In this document: positions 7,656-16,673 of the stretch, piece by piece
Layout of the letters: each line of letters begins with the position of its first letter
Position numbering within the stretch: the stretch's first letter is position 1
NCBI RefSeq assembly: GCF_018739865.1
Contig: NZ_JADOER010000011.1
Coordinates: 124,001 to 188,000 of the forward strand
Origin: Leptothoe kymatousa TAU-MAC 1615
Lineage (GTDB): Bacteria > Cyanobacteriota > Cyanobacteriia > Phormidesmidales > Phormidesmidaceae
Direction of reading: 5' to 3'
Length of the DNA stretch: 64,000 bases
The notes under the pieces: model-generated
Database searches by the model: none
The model's input: the letters and a program-made list of their open reading frames with translations, nothing else
Told to the model about the DNA's origin: nothing
Made by a program: the position numbers and the translations under genes

Positions 7656-7916
7656 TTAAGCCGTTGCAGGATAAACACTAACCTTTTTACGGCTCTTGCC
7701 CTTACGCTCAAAGGTTACAACACCATCAATGAGCGAGAACAGAGTATCGTCACTACCGCGGCCGACATTCTCACCAGGGTGAACCTTTGTACCACGCTGA
7801 CGAATAATAATATTGCCAGCGGTTACCACTTCACCGCCATACTTTTTAACGCCTAAGCGTTTTGAATTAGAGTCGCGACCGTTGCGCGTACTACCCGTAC
7901 CTTTCTTATGAGCCAT
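7656..7916 (-). CDS. rpmA: 50S ribosomal protein L27
   Basis: 86 residues. The N-terminus [20 protein letters not shown] and following [11 protein letters not shown] and [11 protein letters not shown] are diagnostic for bL27, whose N-terminal tail reaches the peptidyl-transferase centre. Full length for the family, with no N-terminal extension needing cleavage. It lies 51 bp after rplU on the same strand, the usual L21-L27 operon, and is followed by a terminator-like hairpin. Confidence 0.98.
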   Translation of the reverse strand: MAHKKGTGSTRNGRDSNSKRLGVKKYGGEVVTAGNIIIRQRGTKVHPGENVGRGSDDTLFSLIDGVVTFERKGKSRKKVSVYPATA

Positions 7917-7967
7917 GATTTACTTCTCCAAGATTCACTCAGTGTAACGCGATAACCTAGCGACGTT

Positions 7968-8327
7968 TTATTCTGCTTCGCTAGCAGCATCGTCAGCCGT
8001 AATGGTTTTACCACCGACGCTGATGGAATCAATCATCAAACGGGTAAGTTCCTGGCGGTGGCCACGCTTTTTGCGAGTCTTCTTCTTAGGCTTCATCTTA
8101 TAGACGATCACCTTCTTACCACGCATATGACGAACCACTGTTCCACTAACGCTGGCCCCATCTACCAAGGGCTGGCCAATGCTAGTTTCAGTACCGTCGT
8201 TGACCAGCAAAACCTTATCGATAGTGATGCTAGCGTCTTCATCTAAAGCTAGACGATTGATGTCGTAAAAGCGACCGGGCTCCACACGGAGTTGGGTACC
8301 ACTCGCTTCAATAATTGCGTATGCCAT
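7968..8327 (-). CDS. rplU: 50S ribosomal protein L21
   Basis: 119 residues. [20 protein letters not shown] and the basic block [18 protein letters not shown] identify bL21, a 23S rRNA-binding protein of the large subunit. There is a short acidic C-terminal tail ([11 protein letters not shown]). It is the first gene of a two-gene operon with rpmA. A candidate promoter lies about 70 bp upstream (8401-8430). Confidence 0.98.
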   Translation of the reverse strand: MAYAIIEASGTQLRVEPGRFYDINRLALDEDASITIDKVLLVNDGTETSIGQPLVDGASVSGTVVRHMRGKKVIVYKMKPKKKTRKKRGHRQELTRLMIDSISVGGKTITADDAASEAE

Positions 8328-8400
8328 TTAGTCTCCCTTTGCCGTACAGGTAGCAAATTTGCTTCAAACCTGATCCGAGCAGTTTTTTGCACAGAATCTA

Positions 8401-8430
8401 ATAATCGTTAATTTGTGTCCAGACTGTCAA
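8401..8430 (-). promoter_or_regulatory. Candidate sigma-70 promoter of rplU-rpmA
   Basis: On the minus strand TTGACA (8430-8425) is a perfect -35 box. GATTAT (8406-8401) matches 4 of 6 bases of the -10 consensus with an 18-base spacer. This would give a leader of about 70 bases before the rplU ATG. Confidence 0.45.
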
Positions 8431-8596
8431 GGGGAATTTCCCATAATCCATCCCTCGGTGGCCCCTTTAGGATTCCTGATCCTCGTTACAGTTTTTGATA
8501 TATACCTGCACCGATTGATTTCGTCCTGATTTATCCGCCCATGGCCGATTTAAGTACTTAAGTCGTGTTTTCCATGAGATAGGAAATTTTGGGCAT

Positions 8597-9604
8597 ATGG
8601 CAGATTTGCTAATGTTAATGGCGCAACTTACTGCACCAGAACCGCTAACCGGTCCGAATCCGGACGTTGACATTGCTCCGATGGCCAAAGCAGCGGTTGA
8701 TGCGGCGAGTCAAATTGAACAGGCAATCCCAGCGCCCACGGTTCAGGGCGATATGGCCCTGGCACCTGAATTTTCTCGGGAAGCGGCAGCGCGACGCCAA
8801 AAACTATTGCGCCTTCAGCAAACGATTCCACAGCGGCCACAGGCATACACCACCACACCCCGTGCCTTAGAAGTAGCGCGCCGCCAAGTCTCCATTAACC
8901 TTGGTCCCAAGCCCGCCAGCGGCCCTCAGCTATTTGAACAACGCTGGGCAGCGCTACAAGCGGGATCTTTATATACGCGGATCACGCCCGATAGCTTCCA
9001 TGGACAGTGGGCCCAAGCCAAATACCAGCCCAACTATGAGGAATGGCGCGGACTACTCAAACGGGAAGCCGATGCGATCGCATCTGGCCAGGGCAGCAAT
9101 CGCCTGACCGTCGTCGTCGGCGACTCCCTAAGCATGTGGCTACCGCCAGAAATGCTCCCCCGCGATCGTTTCTGGTTAAACCAAGGCATTTCTGGCGATA
9201 CCACCGGAGGCATCCTCAAGCGCTTATCCGCGTTTGCCAATACAAATCCCGACACCATCCATCTCATGGCTGGCGTTAACGACCTCAAAAACGGAGCCAG
9301 CGATCAAGAAATCTTGACCAACTTGCATCAGATCATGGCGCGCCTCAGACAGCAACATCCCCATGCCCGAGTCGTCGTTCACTCCATTTTGCCAACCCGT
9401 TGGGAAAATATCCCCAGCGCTCGGGTCCGCGATCTCAACAGTCGCATCGCCCAACTTACCGACTATCACCAGATCGACTATCTCGATCTACACCCCAGCT
9501 TTAGTAATGCTCGGGGCAATCTGCGCGAAGAACTCACCACCGATGGGCTACACCTAAATCGCCTCGGGTACCAAGTCTGGCAGTTGGCACTCTTGCAAGT
9601 TTAG
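8597..9604 (+). CDS. SGNH/GDSL-family hydrolase
   Basis: 335 residues. The C-terminal half carries the SGNH blocks: VVGDSLSMW with candidate nucleophile Ser177, Gly in ISGDTTGG, Asn228 in GVNDL, and Asp316/His319 in DGLHLN. Such enzymes hydrolyse esters of lipids, acylated sugars or other acyl groups; the substrate here is unknown. The first 165 residues are Ala/Pro/Gln-rich with no clear domain or classical signal peptide, which makes the protein longer than a bare SGNH domain (about 200). It is a monocistronic-looking gene reading away from rplU. ATG at 8597 is the first plausible start. Confidence 0.88.
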   Translation: MADLLMLMAQLTAPEPLTGPNPDVDIAPMAKAAVDAASQIEQAIPAPTVQGDMALAPEFSREAAARRQKLLRLQQTIPQRPQAYTTTPRALEVARRQVSINLGPKPASGPQLFEQRWAALQAGSLYTRITPDSFHGQWAQAKYQPNYEEWRGLLKREADAIASGQGSNRLTVVVGDSLSMWLPPEMLPRDRFWLNQGISGDTTGGILKRLSAFANTNPDTIHLMAGVNDLKNGASDQEILTNLHQIMARLRQQHPHARVVVHSILPTRWENIPSARVRDLNSRIAQLTDYHQIDYLDLHPSFSNARGNLREELTTDGLHLNRLGYQVWQLALLQV

Positions 9605-9796
9605 CCACGGCTGATGCCCAGGCTGATTTTCAGACCTAAGTAGCGACCCATCACCAAACGTATAAATTGATTCAGCCCGCAATCGGCAATGGCCAAGTAT
9701 ATACTCAGCCAGATAACGCAAAAAAGACGCTTTCCAACTGACCAATCCGCCCCGTAGAATAAAGGGCCAAGGTCACATTCACTAGCAAGCGCCCTA

Positions 9797-10609
9797 ATGA
9801 AATCCTATCTGGCTGCAGCGTTGCAGATGACCAGCGTTCCTGATCTGGCAAAAAACCTCACCCAGGCAGAGGAGCTGATTGATCTCGCCGTTCGTCGTGG
9901 AGCCGAGTACATTACCCTGCCGGAAAACTTCTCCTTTTTAGGGGATGAAGCTGGCAAACTGGCCCAAGCAGCTGAAATTTGCACCGCCAGTGAACAATTT
10001 CTCAAGACCATGGCCCAGCGCTATCAGGTCACCATTCTAGGCGGCGGCTATCCGGTCCCCACCAACGACGGCAGAATCTACAACACAGCCCTATTGGTAG
10101 ATAGCCATGGCGATGTCTTGCTGCGCTACGCCAAAGTCCACTTATTTGACGTCAACCTGCCCGACGGCAACACCTACGAAGAATCGGCCACCGTCACCTC
10201 AGGGGAAGCATTACCCTCAATTTGCGCCACCCCCAATCTAGGGACACTGGGCATTTCCGTCTGTTACGACGTACGCTTCCCAGAGCTGTATCGCCACCTA
10301 TCCAACCTGGGAGCAGAGGTGATCACAGTCCCTGCAGCCTTTACCGCCTACACCGGCAAAGACCACTGGCAAGTACTGCTACAGGCACGGGCCATTGAAA
10401 ACACCTGCTATATCATTGCCCCCGCCCAAACCGGTTTTCACAACAGCATCCGTCAGTCCCATGGCCATGCCATGATTGTTGACCCCTGGGGCATTGTGCT
10501 AGCCGATGCGGGCCAGGATGTCGGGATGGCCATTGCCGAAATCACCCCCTCCCGACTAGGGCAAGTGCGGCAACAAATGCCATCCCTCAAACACCGAGTC
10601 TTTGCCTGA
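9797..10609 (+). CDS. Carbon-nitrogen hydrolase (nitrilase/omega-amidase family)
   Basis: 270 residues, full family length. The catalytic triad is visible: Glu43 in LPENFSF, Lys113 in YAKVHLFDV and Cys156 in SVCYDVRFPELYR. The CYDxRFPELYR context is typical of Nit1/Nit2-like amidases, which remove dicarboxylate amides or repair deaminated glutathione, rather than of true nitrilases; exact substrate unproven. Predicted cytosolic. It sits alone between the SGNH hydrolase and the antiporter on the same strand, with 190 and 125 bp gaps, so operon membership is doubtful. Confidence 0.9.
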   Translation: MKSYLAAALQMTSVPDLAKNLTQAEELIDLAVRRGAEYITLPENFSFLGDEAGKLAQAAEICTASEQFLKTMAQRYQVTILGGGYPVPTNDGRIYNTALLVDSHGDVLLRYAKVHLFDVNLPDGNTYEESATVTSGEALPSICATPNLGTLGISVCYDVRFPELYRHLSNLGAEVITVPAAFTAYTGKDHWQVLLQARAIENTCYIIAPAQTGFHNSIRQSHGHAMIVDPWGIVLADAGQDVGMAIAEITPSRLGQVRQQMPSLKHRVFA

Positions 10610-10734
10610 AAACGCGGCGGTGATGGCCACAGTTAATTTTCCTTAAAGAAAGCTAGAAACAGTTACCGAATACGCTAATAGCGACGAGCTAACTCATGTA
10701 GAGTAAACAGGATGAGTAAGTTTCTTCGGTTCGC

Positions 10735-12144
10735 ATGATCAATCTCTTTAGCGGCACTCTGCTACCGGGCAATGCGATGCCATTGCTAGCAGAAGTCAAT
10801 GAAGCTGAGCTAGGTCCATTTGTTCTAGCCAGCGTCTTGCTTAGCCTAATCGTCATTTATTTAGCGGCAAAGCTCGGTGGCGAGCTTTGTGCCCGAGTAA
10901 ACTTGCCATCCGTGTTAGGTGAACTTGTGGGCGGTGTCATTGTTGGGGTCTCGGCCCTAAATCTGGTTGTTTTTCCAGAGGGGGCTGAACCGGTGCATTC
11001 GGCCTTAATGGACTTTCTACAGCTGACCGCCCACCTAGAACCAGACGCCCTACTCGCAATTTTCAAAAGCCAGAGCGAGGTTATTTCTGTCCTGGCCGAA
11101 ATTGGCGTTGTCATATTGCTATTTGAAATTGGTCTAGAGTCAGATTTAAAAGAACTGATTCGCGTAGGCCCCCAGGCCGCAGTGGTCGCCATCGTTGGTG
11201 TGGTTGTGCCCTTTGTAGCCGGAACCGTAGGTCTGATAGCGTTTTTTAATGTGGCGACGATTCCAGCGATATTTGCGGGAGCGGCCCTAACCGCCACGAG
11301 CATCGGTATTACCGCCAAAGTGCTCGCAGAACTGCAAACCCTCAGCTCTAGGGAGGGCCAAATCATCATTGGTGCGGCTGTACTAGATGACGTCCTCGGC
11401 ATTATTGTGTTGGCAGTCGTTGCGAGTCTTGCCAAAACCGGTGAAATTGAAATCACAAACGTTATTTTTCTAATTATTGGCGCAGCCGTTTTCCTCGTGG
11501 GGTCCATCCTCATTGGCCGGTTGCTGAGTCCATTCTTTGTCATGGTTGTAGACCAGATGCAAACCCGAGGTCAGGTGCTGATTAGTTCCCTGATTTTTGC
11601 GTTTGTACTGTCCTATATTGCCGCTGCCATCCAGCTCGAGGCAATCTTAGGGGCCTTCGCAGCCGGGTTAATTTTGGCAGAAACGACAAAACGCAAAGAA
11701 CTAGAAGAGCAAATTAGCCCCATCGCAGACATGCTGGTGCCGGTCTTTTTTGTCACGGTGGGTGCCCACACAGACATCAGTGTGCTCAACCCTTTAAATC
11801 CAGATAATCGAGAGGGGCTGATCATCGCCTCCTTTCTGGTCATCGTCGCCATCATCGGCAAGGTCATCACCGGATTCACCGTCTTTGGCCAAGAGGATAT
11901 CAATCGCCTGGCCATCGGCGTAGGCATGATTCCTCGCGGAGAAGTAGGCTTAGTTTTTGCCGGTGTAGGCGCGGCCAGCGGCGTCCTATCCGAATCCTTG
12001 GATGCCGCAATTATTGTCATGGTAATTTTCACCACGTTTGTAGCTCCACCGCTGCTGCGCGTAGTCTTCAATCAGGACGACGATTCTGATTCTGGAGCCA
12101 ATGCAGAACCATCACAAGCCATGGCCCAGGCTTCAACCGACTGA
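10735..12144 (+). CDS. nhaS3: Monovalent cation:proton antiporter, NhaS3-like (CPA2)
   Basis: 469 residues with about 12 hydrophobic segments of the CPA2/KefB antiporter fold. Conserved features include the early LPSVLGELVGGVIVG helix, GVVILLFEIGLESD, TATSIGITAKVLAELQ, AAVLDDVLGIIVL with the paired-Asp ion site, and MIPRGEVGLVFAGVG. The length and N-terminal region resemble NhaS3 of cyanobacteria, an Na+(K+)/H+ exchanger of the thylakoid or plasma membrane; the symbol rests on that resemblance. The C-terminal tail is short, acidic and Gln/Ala-rich with no TrkA domain. A stem-loop follows at 12172-12220. Confidence 0.85.
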   Translation: MINLFSGTLLPGNAMPLLAEVNEAELGPFVLASVLLSLIVIYLAAKLGGELCARVNLPSVLGELVGGVIVGVSALNLVVFPEGAEPVHSALMDFLQLTAHLEPDALLAIFKSQSEVISVLAEIGVVILLFEIGLESDLKELIRVGPQAAVVAIVGVVVPFVAGTVGLIAFFNVATIPAIFAGAALTATSIGITAKVLAELQTLSSREGQIIIGAAVLDDVLGIIVLAVVASLAKTGEIEITNVIFLIIGAAVFLVGSILIGRLLSPFFVMVVDQMQTRGQVLISSLIFAFVLSYIAAAIQLEAILGAFAAGLILAETTKRKELEEQISPIADMLVPVFFVTVGAHTDISVLNPLNPDNREGLIIASFLVIVAIIGKVITGFTVFGQEDINRLAIGVGMIPRGEVGLVFAGVGAASGVLSESLDAAIIVMVIFTTFVAPPLLRVVFNQDDDSDSGANAEPSQAMAQASTD

Positions 12145-12171
12145 AGCAAGGACCGTAGCTCATAAACAATC

Positions 12172-12220
12172 CGTAGTAGTCAGCATCTTGGGGATAGCCA
12201 AAAGGATGCTGGCTACTACG
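12172..12220 (+). terminator. Stem-loop after the antiporter gene
   Basis: CGTAGTAGTCAGCATC (12172-12187) pairs with GATGCTGGCTACTACG (12205-12220), with one G-U pair, around a 17-base loop. Only TTTATT follows, so termination is plausible but weak. Confidence 0.5.
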
Positions 12221-12731
12221 TTTATTGGCGTTACGCTAAATCACCCAGTACCGAAGCTAATAAAAATCCATAGCACTGAGGCTTAGCAATGTGGCTCAAC
12301 TGTGATATAGATTGGGCAACTTGAAATTGTAGCTTTGTGCCCACGGTGGGCCTTAGCCGCTAAAAACTGCAGTATGCAGTAGGCGACTAAGGCCTTTAGT
12401 TAGCAACCCGTTCGACGGCAGCTCGGCACAGCCAGCATAGCTTTAACGGCAGCCTGCCAATGCTAGATGGCAGCAATATTAGGTGGCAGCAATGGGCGTC
12501 ATGGACACGGACTATTGAATGACGTATTTAAGCCATTAATCAATTGGTCTAGGTAAATTTATCAGTTATATTTCGGGTGCGATTAAGTGGGAGAAATCAG
12601 CTGGAATCGTTGCATACCTTACGAAGTTACGTATTTTTGCTTAAAAGTTTTGTATGAAACTAAAATTTAGCGAAACTCCCACTAAACTCTAAGCAACGTA
12701 AAATAACTACTGTTAGTAAGCGTCTTTCCTT
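12221..12731. other. Intergenic region with structured segment
   Basis: About 510 bp before murI without a credible gene. The notable element is 12349-12394: an outer stem GGCCTTAGCCGC / GCGACTAAGGCC (one mismatch) enclosing an inner palindrome ACTGCAGTATGCAGT. Upstream of murI, TTGCTT (12637-12642) and TAAAAT (12661-12666) are spaced by 18 bases and could be a weak promoter. Confidence 0.45.
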
Positions 12732-13580
12732 ATGGCAAAATTCCTGAAAATGCCCATCCAGTCCGGCAAAATTGGCGTTTTTGATAGCGGCGTCGGAGGA
12801 TTGACGGTATTACGGGAGATTATGGCCCACTTGCCATCTGAATCTCTCCTTTATTTTGGTGATACGGCCCGTGTACCCTACGGCAACCGTAGCCAGGCTG
12901 AGCTGTTACGGTTTGTTCGAGAAATTATTACCTGGATGCAGGGTCAGGGCGTCAAGATGGTGGTGATGGCCTGTAATACGAGTTCTGCCCTGGCATTGGA
13001 AACCGTGCGGGCAGAGTTTGATTTCCCCATACTTGGGATCATTTTGCCAGGGGCACGGGCAGCGGCAAAAACCGGCAAGCGCATCGGTGTGATTTCCACT
13101 GTGGCTACGGCCCAAAGCAATGCCTATAAGCAAGCCATTCAAGAAGCCTCCCCCGCCGCTAAGGTATGGCAGGTAGGATGTCCTGACTTTGTGCCGTTAA
13201 TTGAGAAGGGTCGCATCGATGATCCCTATACCCTCGCGGTGGCAACGGACTATTTGAAGCCCCTGATGGCGGCTAACATCGATACGCTGGTGTATGGATG
13301 TACCCATTACCCCCACTTAAACCCGATTATGCAAAAGATTTTGCCATCGTCGATTCGGGTGATTAATCCCGCGAGTTCCCTCGTATCGGCCATGGCGAAG
13401 GAGCTTGATGTGTTGGGTTTGAGCAACAACAGCCCAGCCAAACGGCAAATTGATTTTTATGTGAGCGGCGACCCGGCCCAGTTTGCTGAGGTGTCTGGTC
13501 AGTGGATCGGATTTACTCCGAATGTGCAAGCTGTGGGTCTATCGATTTTGGAAGGTTTGGCGATCGCACAGTCTGTGTAG
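12732..13580 (+). CDS. murI: Glutamate racemase
   Basis: 282 residues. Converts L-glutamate to D-glutamate for peptidoglycan. Both catalytic cysteines are visible: Cys81 in VMACNTSSAL and Cys190 in VYGCTHYPHL. Substrate-binding blocks IGVFDSGVGGLTVLR and YFGDTARVPYGNRS are intact. Cofactor-independent cytosolic enzyme, usual family length. It is transcribed alone, preceded by a 590-bp gene-free stretch and followed by a strong bidirectional terminator shared with the convergent phosphatase gene. Confidence 0.97.
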   Translation: MAKFLKMPIQSGKIGVFDSGVGGLTVLREIMAHLPSESLLYFGDTARVPYGNRSQAELLRFVREIITWMQGQGVKMVVMACNTSSALALETVRAEFDFPILGIILPGARAAAKTGKRIGVISTVATAQSNAYKQAIQEASPAAKVWQVGCPDFVPLIEKGRIDDPYTLAVATDYLKPLMAANIDTLVYGCTHYPHLNPIMQKILPSSIRVINPASSLVSAMAKELDVLGLSNNSPAKRQIDFYVSGDPAQFAEVSGQWIGFTPNVQAVGLSILEGLAIAQSV

Positions 13581-13604
13581 GCGGTTAACCACCTCAATAG
13601 AATG

Positions 13605-13640
13605 AAAAAGGGCTGGGGCAGTTTTGCCCCAGCCCTTTTT
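13605..13640. terminator. Bidirectional intrinsic terminator (murI / bisphosphate nucleotidase)
   Basis: AAAAAGGGCTGGGGC (13605-13619) and GCCCCAGCCCTTTTT (13626-13640) form a perfect 15-bp stem with a 6-base loop. It gives a U run on both strands and lies between the convergent stops at 13580 and 13676. Confidence 0.92.
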
Positions 13641-13675
13641 TAATCAGCCTTGAATCCAGCTTTGCCGGTCAGGGT

Positions 13676-14629
13676 CTAGCTAGCCAGAACCGAGAGCACT
13701 TTCTCGTGGATTTCGCCGTTGCTAACCACCACACCTTGGGTATCCACAAAGCGGGGTTCCTTAGAAAAGTCCAGGGCTTTACCGTGCATATCGGTCACCT
13801 TACCACCGGCTTCTTCAATCACCAGCACCCCCGCCGCATGATCCCAGATCTTCTCGCGGTAGCCGGGATACTTGGGAGACGGTAAGCGCAAATACAGCAC
13901 CGCATTACCAGAGGCAACGGTGCCATACTTAGCCTGGCTATCCATGCGAATGGCTTCGGTGGTGATGCCAGCAGCCTGGGCAATGCGAGAGTGCAGTTCC
14001 TGGTCGCTGTGGGCCACGCTTTCCACAAAGCGGAATTTTTCCGTATCGGAGGAAGAGGTAACAGAAATTTTTTCGGGGTTGCTGCCATCCATGTTCATCA
14101 TCATGGCACCTTCGCCGCGCACGGCCACAAACAAGATGCCAGACCGACCGTTCAGGTGCAGGGCAGGGCAGCCCAAAACGCCCACTTTCAAATCGCCATC
14201 TTCTACCATGGCGAGGGCTACGGCATACTGATCGCCACGCAAAAATCCCTTGGTGCCATCGATGGGGTCTAGGGTCCAATAGCGGGGAGCGACATCACCA
14301 TTGCCCTGATCGATCCAACCAGGAATCTGCTCATCGGTGGCTTCAGGAATGACGGCTTTAACGTAGCCAGTTACCTGGGCCAGACGAGACGCCATTTCGG
14401 GCGTTCTGAGATCGTCCGCATCTTCCTCGCCCACAATGGGATCGTTAGGAAATGCGTCTTTCAGCATTTTGCACACAATGGCCTGGGCCCCAAAGTCAGC
14501 CACAGTAACAGGACTTTTATCGGATTTCTCAATGGCTTCAGGCACCATCTCAGCGCGCACTTTCTCGCAGATGGTGGCCGCTGCTTGCACGGCAGCGATC
14601 GCAATTTCCTTTTCCTTTTCGTAAGCCAT
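13676..14629 (-). CDS. 3'(2'),5'-bisphosphate nucleotidase, HAL2/SAL1 type
   Basis: 317 residues from ATG 14629 (an in-frame TTG four codons upstream is possible). Member of the inositol-monophosphatase superfamily. Metal-binding motifs are VGEEDADDL, LDPIDGTKGFLRGDQYAVAL and IWDHAAGVLVIEEAGG. The GTKGFLRG context and length match HAL2/SAL1 enzymes, which hydrolyse 3'-phosphoadenosine 5'-phosphate, the by-product of sulfotransfer from PAPS, and in some members inositol phosphates. PAP removal would suit a strain that also encodes sulfotransferases (see 38836-41479), although the genes are not adjacent. The gene is monocistronic and shares a terminator with murI. Confidence 0.9.
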   Translation of the reverse strand: MAYEKEKEIAIAAVQAAATICEKVRAEMVPEAIEKSDKSPVTVADFGAQAIVCKMLKDAFPNDPIVGEEDADDLRTPEMASRLAQVTGYVKAVIPEATDEQIPGWIDQGNGDVAPRYWTLDPIDGTKGFLRGDQYAVALAMVEDGDLKVGVLGCPALHLNGRSGILFVAVRGEGAMMMNMDGSNPEKISVTSSSDTEKFRFVESVAHSDQELHSRIAQAAGITTEAIRMDSQAKYGTVASGNAVLYLRLPSPKYPGYREKIWDHAAGVLVIEEAGGKVTDMHGKALDFSKEPRFVDTQGVVVSNGEIHEKVLSVLAS

Positions 14630-14730
14630 AGTTAATAACAATTAAGAATTAGCACTAATAAGACGATTCCTGTATAGTCTACCGAACCATCCCCAGGTGC
14701 TCAGTAGAAAAACCACGAATTTATCGATAA

Positions 14731-15576
14731 CTAAGAAGTTTGTGAAATACAGTGGGGGATCCAGGCACGGGTACCAAAATATTGACAGCTTAGACTAGCT
14801 ACCTGGCTAGCACTGGCTAAAGCTTCCGCAAAAACACCTGCCCAGGCGTAGCAAAAAGCACCATGGAAAATATCCCCAGCCCCCAAGGTATCCACGACAG
14901 CCGTGGGGGGAACGGCTAACTCACCCGGGGTGCCGCCATCGCTCAAGATAATGGGCCGCTCCCCATGGGTAATCGCCACGTAGGGAATACCTAGCCCCTG
15001 CAAATACGCCAACGCCGCCCCATGGGGCGGATGGAAATTCGCCGAGGCAATCACCACGGTGGCGAGGGGTAAAACCTGGTCAAACCCAGCTTTCCAACTG
15101 CCCGCATCCACCACCACCGGAATGCCTTGCCGCTGGGCGGCCTTGGCCACACACACACTCAGCTCCATCTGGTGACCGTCCATTAGCACCACATCAATAT
15201 CCGTGAGGTCAATGGCCTGGGGCGGCACCTGTAACTCCGCTGCATTTCGCGAAATCACCGCCCGATCGCCCGTGGCAGCGGACACCACAATGGAGGAAAT
15301 CGGTGGCGAGGCTTGCCGCTGGGGGGTTAAATCTTGGACCTGAACTCCGACTTGGGCCATATCGTCGCGCAAGAGTGCGGTCATCGGATGTTGGCCAACG
15401 GCGGCCACAACCGTCGCTTGCCCACCCAATGCCGCAAATGCCACCGCCGCATTAGTGGCTGGACCTCCAGCCGCCATCATTACCTCCTGGGCCACCAGTT
15501 TTTCATTGGCCTGGGGCGGCCTTTGGGCCTGATAAATACAGTCTAGGGTCATGAGACCAACAAACAGCCCACGCAT
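14731..15576 (-). CDS. PfkB/ribokinase-family carbohydrate kinase
   Basis: 281 residues from ATG 15576 (MRGLFVGLMTLDCIYQ); ten codons further upstream are open but less typical of the family. The N-terminal GGPATNAAVAFAALGG and C-terminal VDTLGAGDIFHGAFCYAW are the two PfkB signatures, the latter with the catalytic Asp. It phosphorylates a sugar or nucleoside-like substrate with ATP. The exact substrate cannot be told; it is not a clear match to ribokinase, adenosine kinase or fructokinase. It lies about 100 bp upstream of the phosphatase gene on the same strand and is divergent from rsmI. Confidence 0.88.
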   Translation of the reverse strand: MRGLFVGLMTLDCIYQAQRPPQANEKLVAQEVMMAAGGPATNAAVAFAALGGQATVVAAVGQHPMTALLRDDMAQVGVQVQDLTPQRQASPPISSIVVSAATGDRAVISRNAAELQVPPQAIDLTDIDVVLMDGHQMELSVCVAKAAQRQGIPVVVDAGSWKAGFDQVLPLATVVIASANFHPPHGAALAYLQGLGIPYVAITHGERPIILSDGGTPGELAVPPTAVVDTLGAGDIFHGAFCYAWAGVFAEALASASQVASLSCQYFGTRAWIPHCISQTS

Positions 15577-15694
15577 AGAACACTCTAAAAAGAAAACAGA
15601 TTCCACTTAGATTTAACGCTATCTCGAAAGTAGTGGGATATTAGGGATGGGTTAGCGCTGGCTAACGAACGATTATTCTTACCCCCATCGAGTT

Positions 15695-16552
15695 TTGACT
15701 GCCCCTGCCACCACCGGAATGTTGTACCTGGTTGCCACCCCCATTGGGAATCTGGAGGATATTACATTTCGGGCTATTCGCATCCTTAAAGAAGCCGATT
15801 TGATTGCCGCAGAAGACACACGCCACACGGGTAAGCTGCTGCATCATTTTCAAGTGGAAACGCCACAAATTAGCTACCACGAACACAATGCCCACAGCCG
15901 CATCCCCCAGCTAATAGAAAAGCTCCAAGCCGGGCTCACCATTGCCCTCGTGAGCGATGCCGGGATGCCGGGGATTTCGGATCCAGGGTATGAACTCGTG
16001 TGTGCTTGCGCCGACGCAGGGATTGGGGTAAGCCCCATACCGGGTGCGGCGGCTGTGGTGAGTGCGGTGGCCGCATCGGCCCTACGGTCAGATCGATTTA
16101 CCTTTGAGGGATTTTTGCCCGTGAAAGGGAAGACCCGTACTGAACGGCTATCGCAGTTGGCGACAGAACCGCGCACCATGGTGCTTTACGAAAGCCCCCA
16201 TCGGTTACTTAAAACGTTGGGCGACTTGCAAACTCACCTGGGAGACGATCGCCAGGTCACCATCGCCCGAGAGTTGACCAAACGGTATGAGGAATTTTGG
16301 CGAGGTAGTATCGGTGCGGCGATCTCACACTTTACCACCACCGAACCCAGGGGAGAGTTTACGGTTGCGATCGCAGGCCACATCGCGCAGCCCAAAACCA
16401 TGACCGACGATGAATTGATACGACAGCTAGAAGCCCTGATATCCGAGGGGCTTTCCCCTTCCAAAGCTAGCCGTAAACTGGCCCAAGACACCGGTCTTTC
16501 CAAACGAGACATTTATCAGCTCAGCCTGAAACTAGAACAGTCTGATAATTAA
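15695..16552 (+). CDS. rsmI: 16S rRNA (cytidine-1402-2'-O)-methyltransferase
   Basis: 285 residues from TTG 15695; an ATG at 15719 would shorten it by eight residues. SAM-dependent tetrapyrrole-methylase fold. Diagnostic blocks are LYLVATPIGNLEDITFRAI, AAEDTRHTGKLLHHF, SDAGMPGISDPGYELV, IPGAAAVVSAVAAS and LYESPHRLLKTL. RsmI 2'-O-methylates C1402 in the decoding centre. The C-terminal 40 residues (GLSPSKASRKLAQDTGLSKR) form the usual helical tail. The gene is transcribed alone, convergent with the carbonic anhydrase. Confidence 0.95.
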   Translation: MTAPATTGMLYLVATPIGNLEDITFRAIRILKEADLIAAEDTRHTGKLLHHFQVETPQISYHEHNAHSRIPQLIEKLQAGLTIALVSDAGMPGISDPGYELVCACADAGIGVSPIPGAAAVVSAVAASALRSDRFTFEGFLPVKGKTRTERLSQLATEPRTMVLYESPHRLLKTLGDLQTHLGDDRQVTIARELTKRYEEFWRGSIGAAISHFTTTEPRGEFTVAIAGHIAQPKTMTDDELIRQLEALISEGLSPSKASRKLAQDTGLSKRDIYQLSLKLEQSDN

Positions 16553-16673
16553 TGGACAGGCATAGCCGTCAAAATGTAGGTGCTAGACGTTGGCCTAACC
16601 CTACATTCTGACTTTCCAAGGCACCAAAATTATCTATCCCCAGGGGTGATCTCTAATTAAGGCCAAGGGATGT

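Noticed and set aside
10857-11543. Long 228-codon minus-strand frame inside the antiporter gene
   Set aside because: Low-complexity Thr/Ala/Ile-rich composition is the mirror of membrane-helix codons; shadow of the real gene.
12101-12286. 61-codon plus-strand frame overlapping the antiporter end
   Set aside because: Overlaps the real gene and the terminator-like hairpin, no ribosome binding site.
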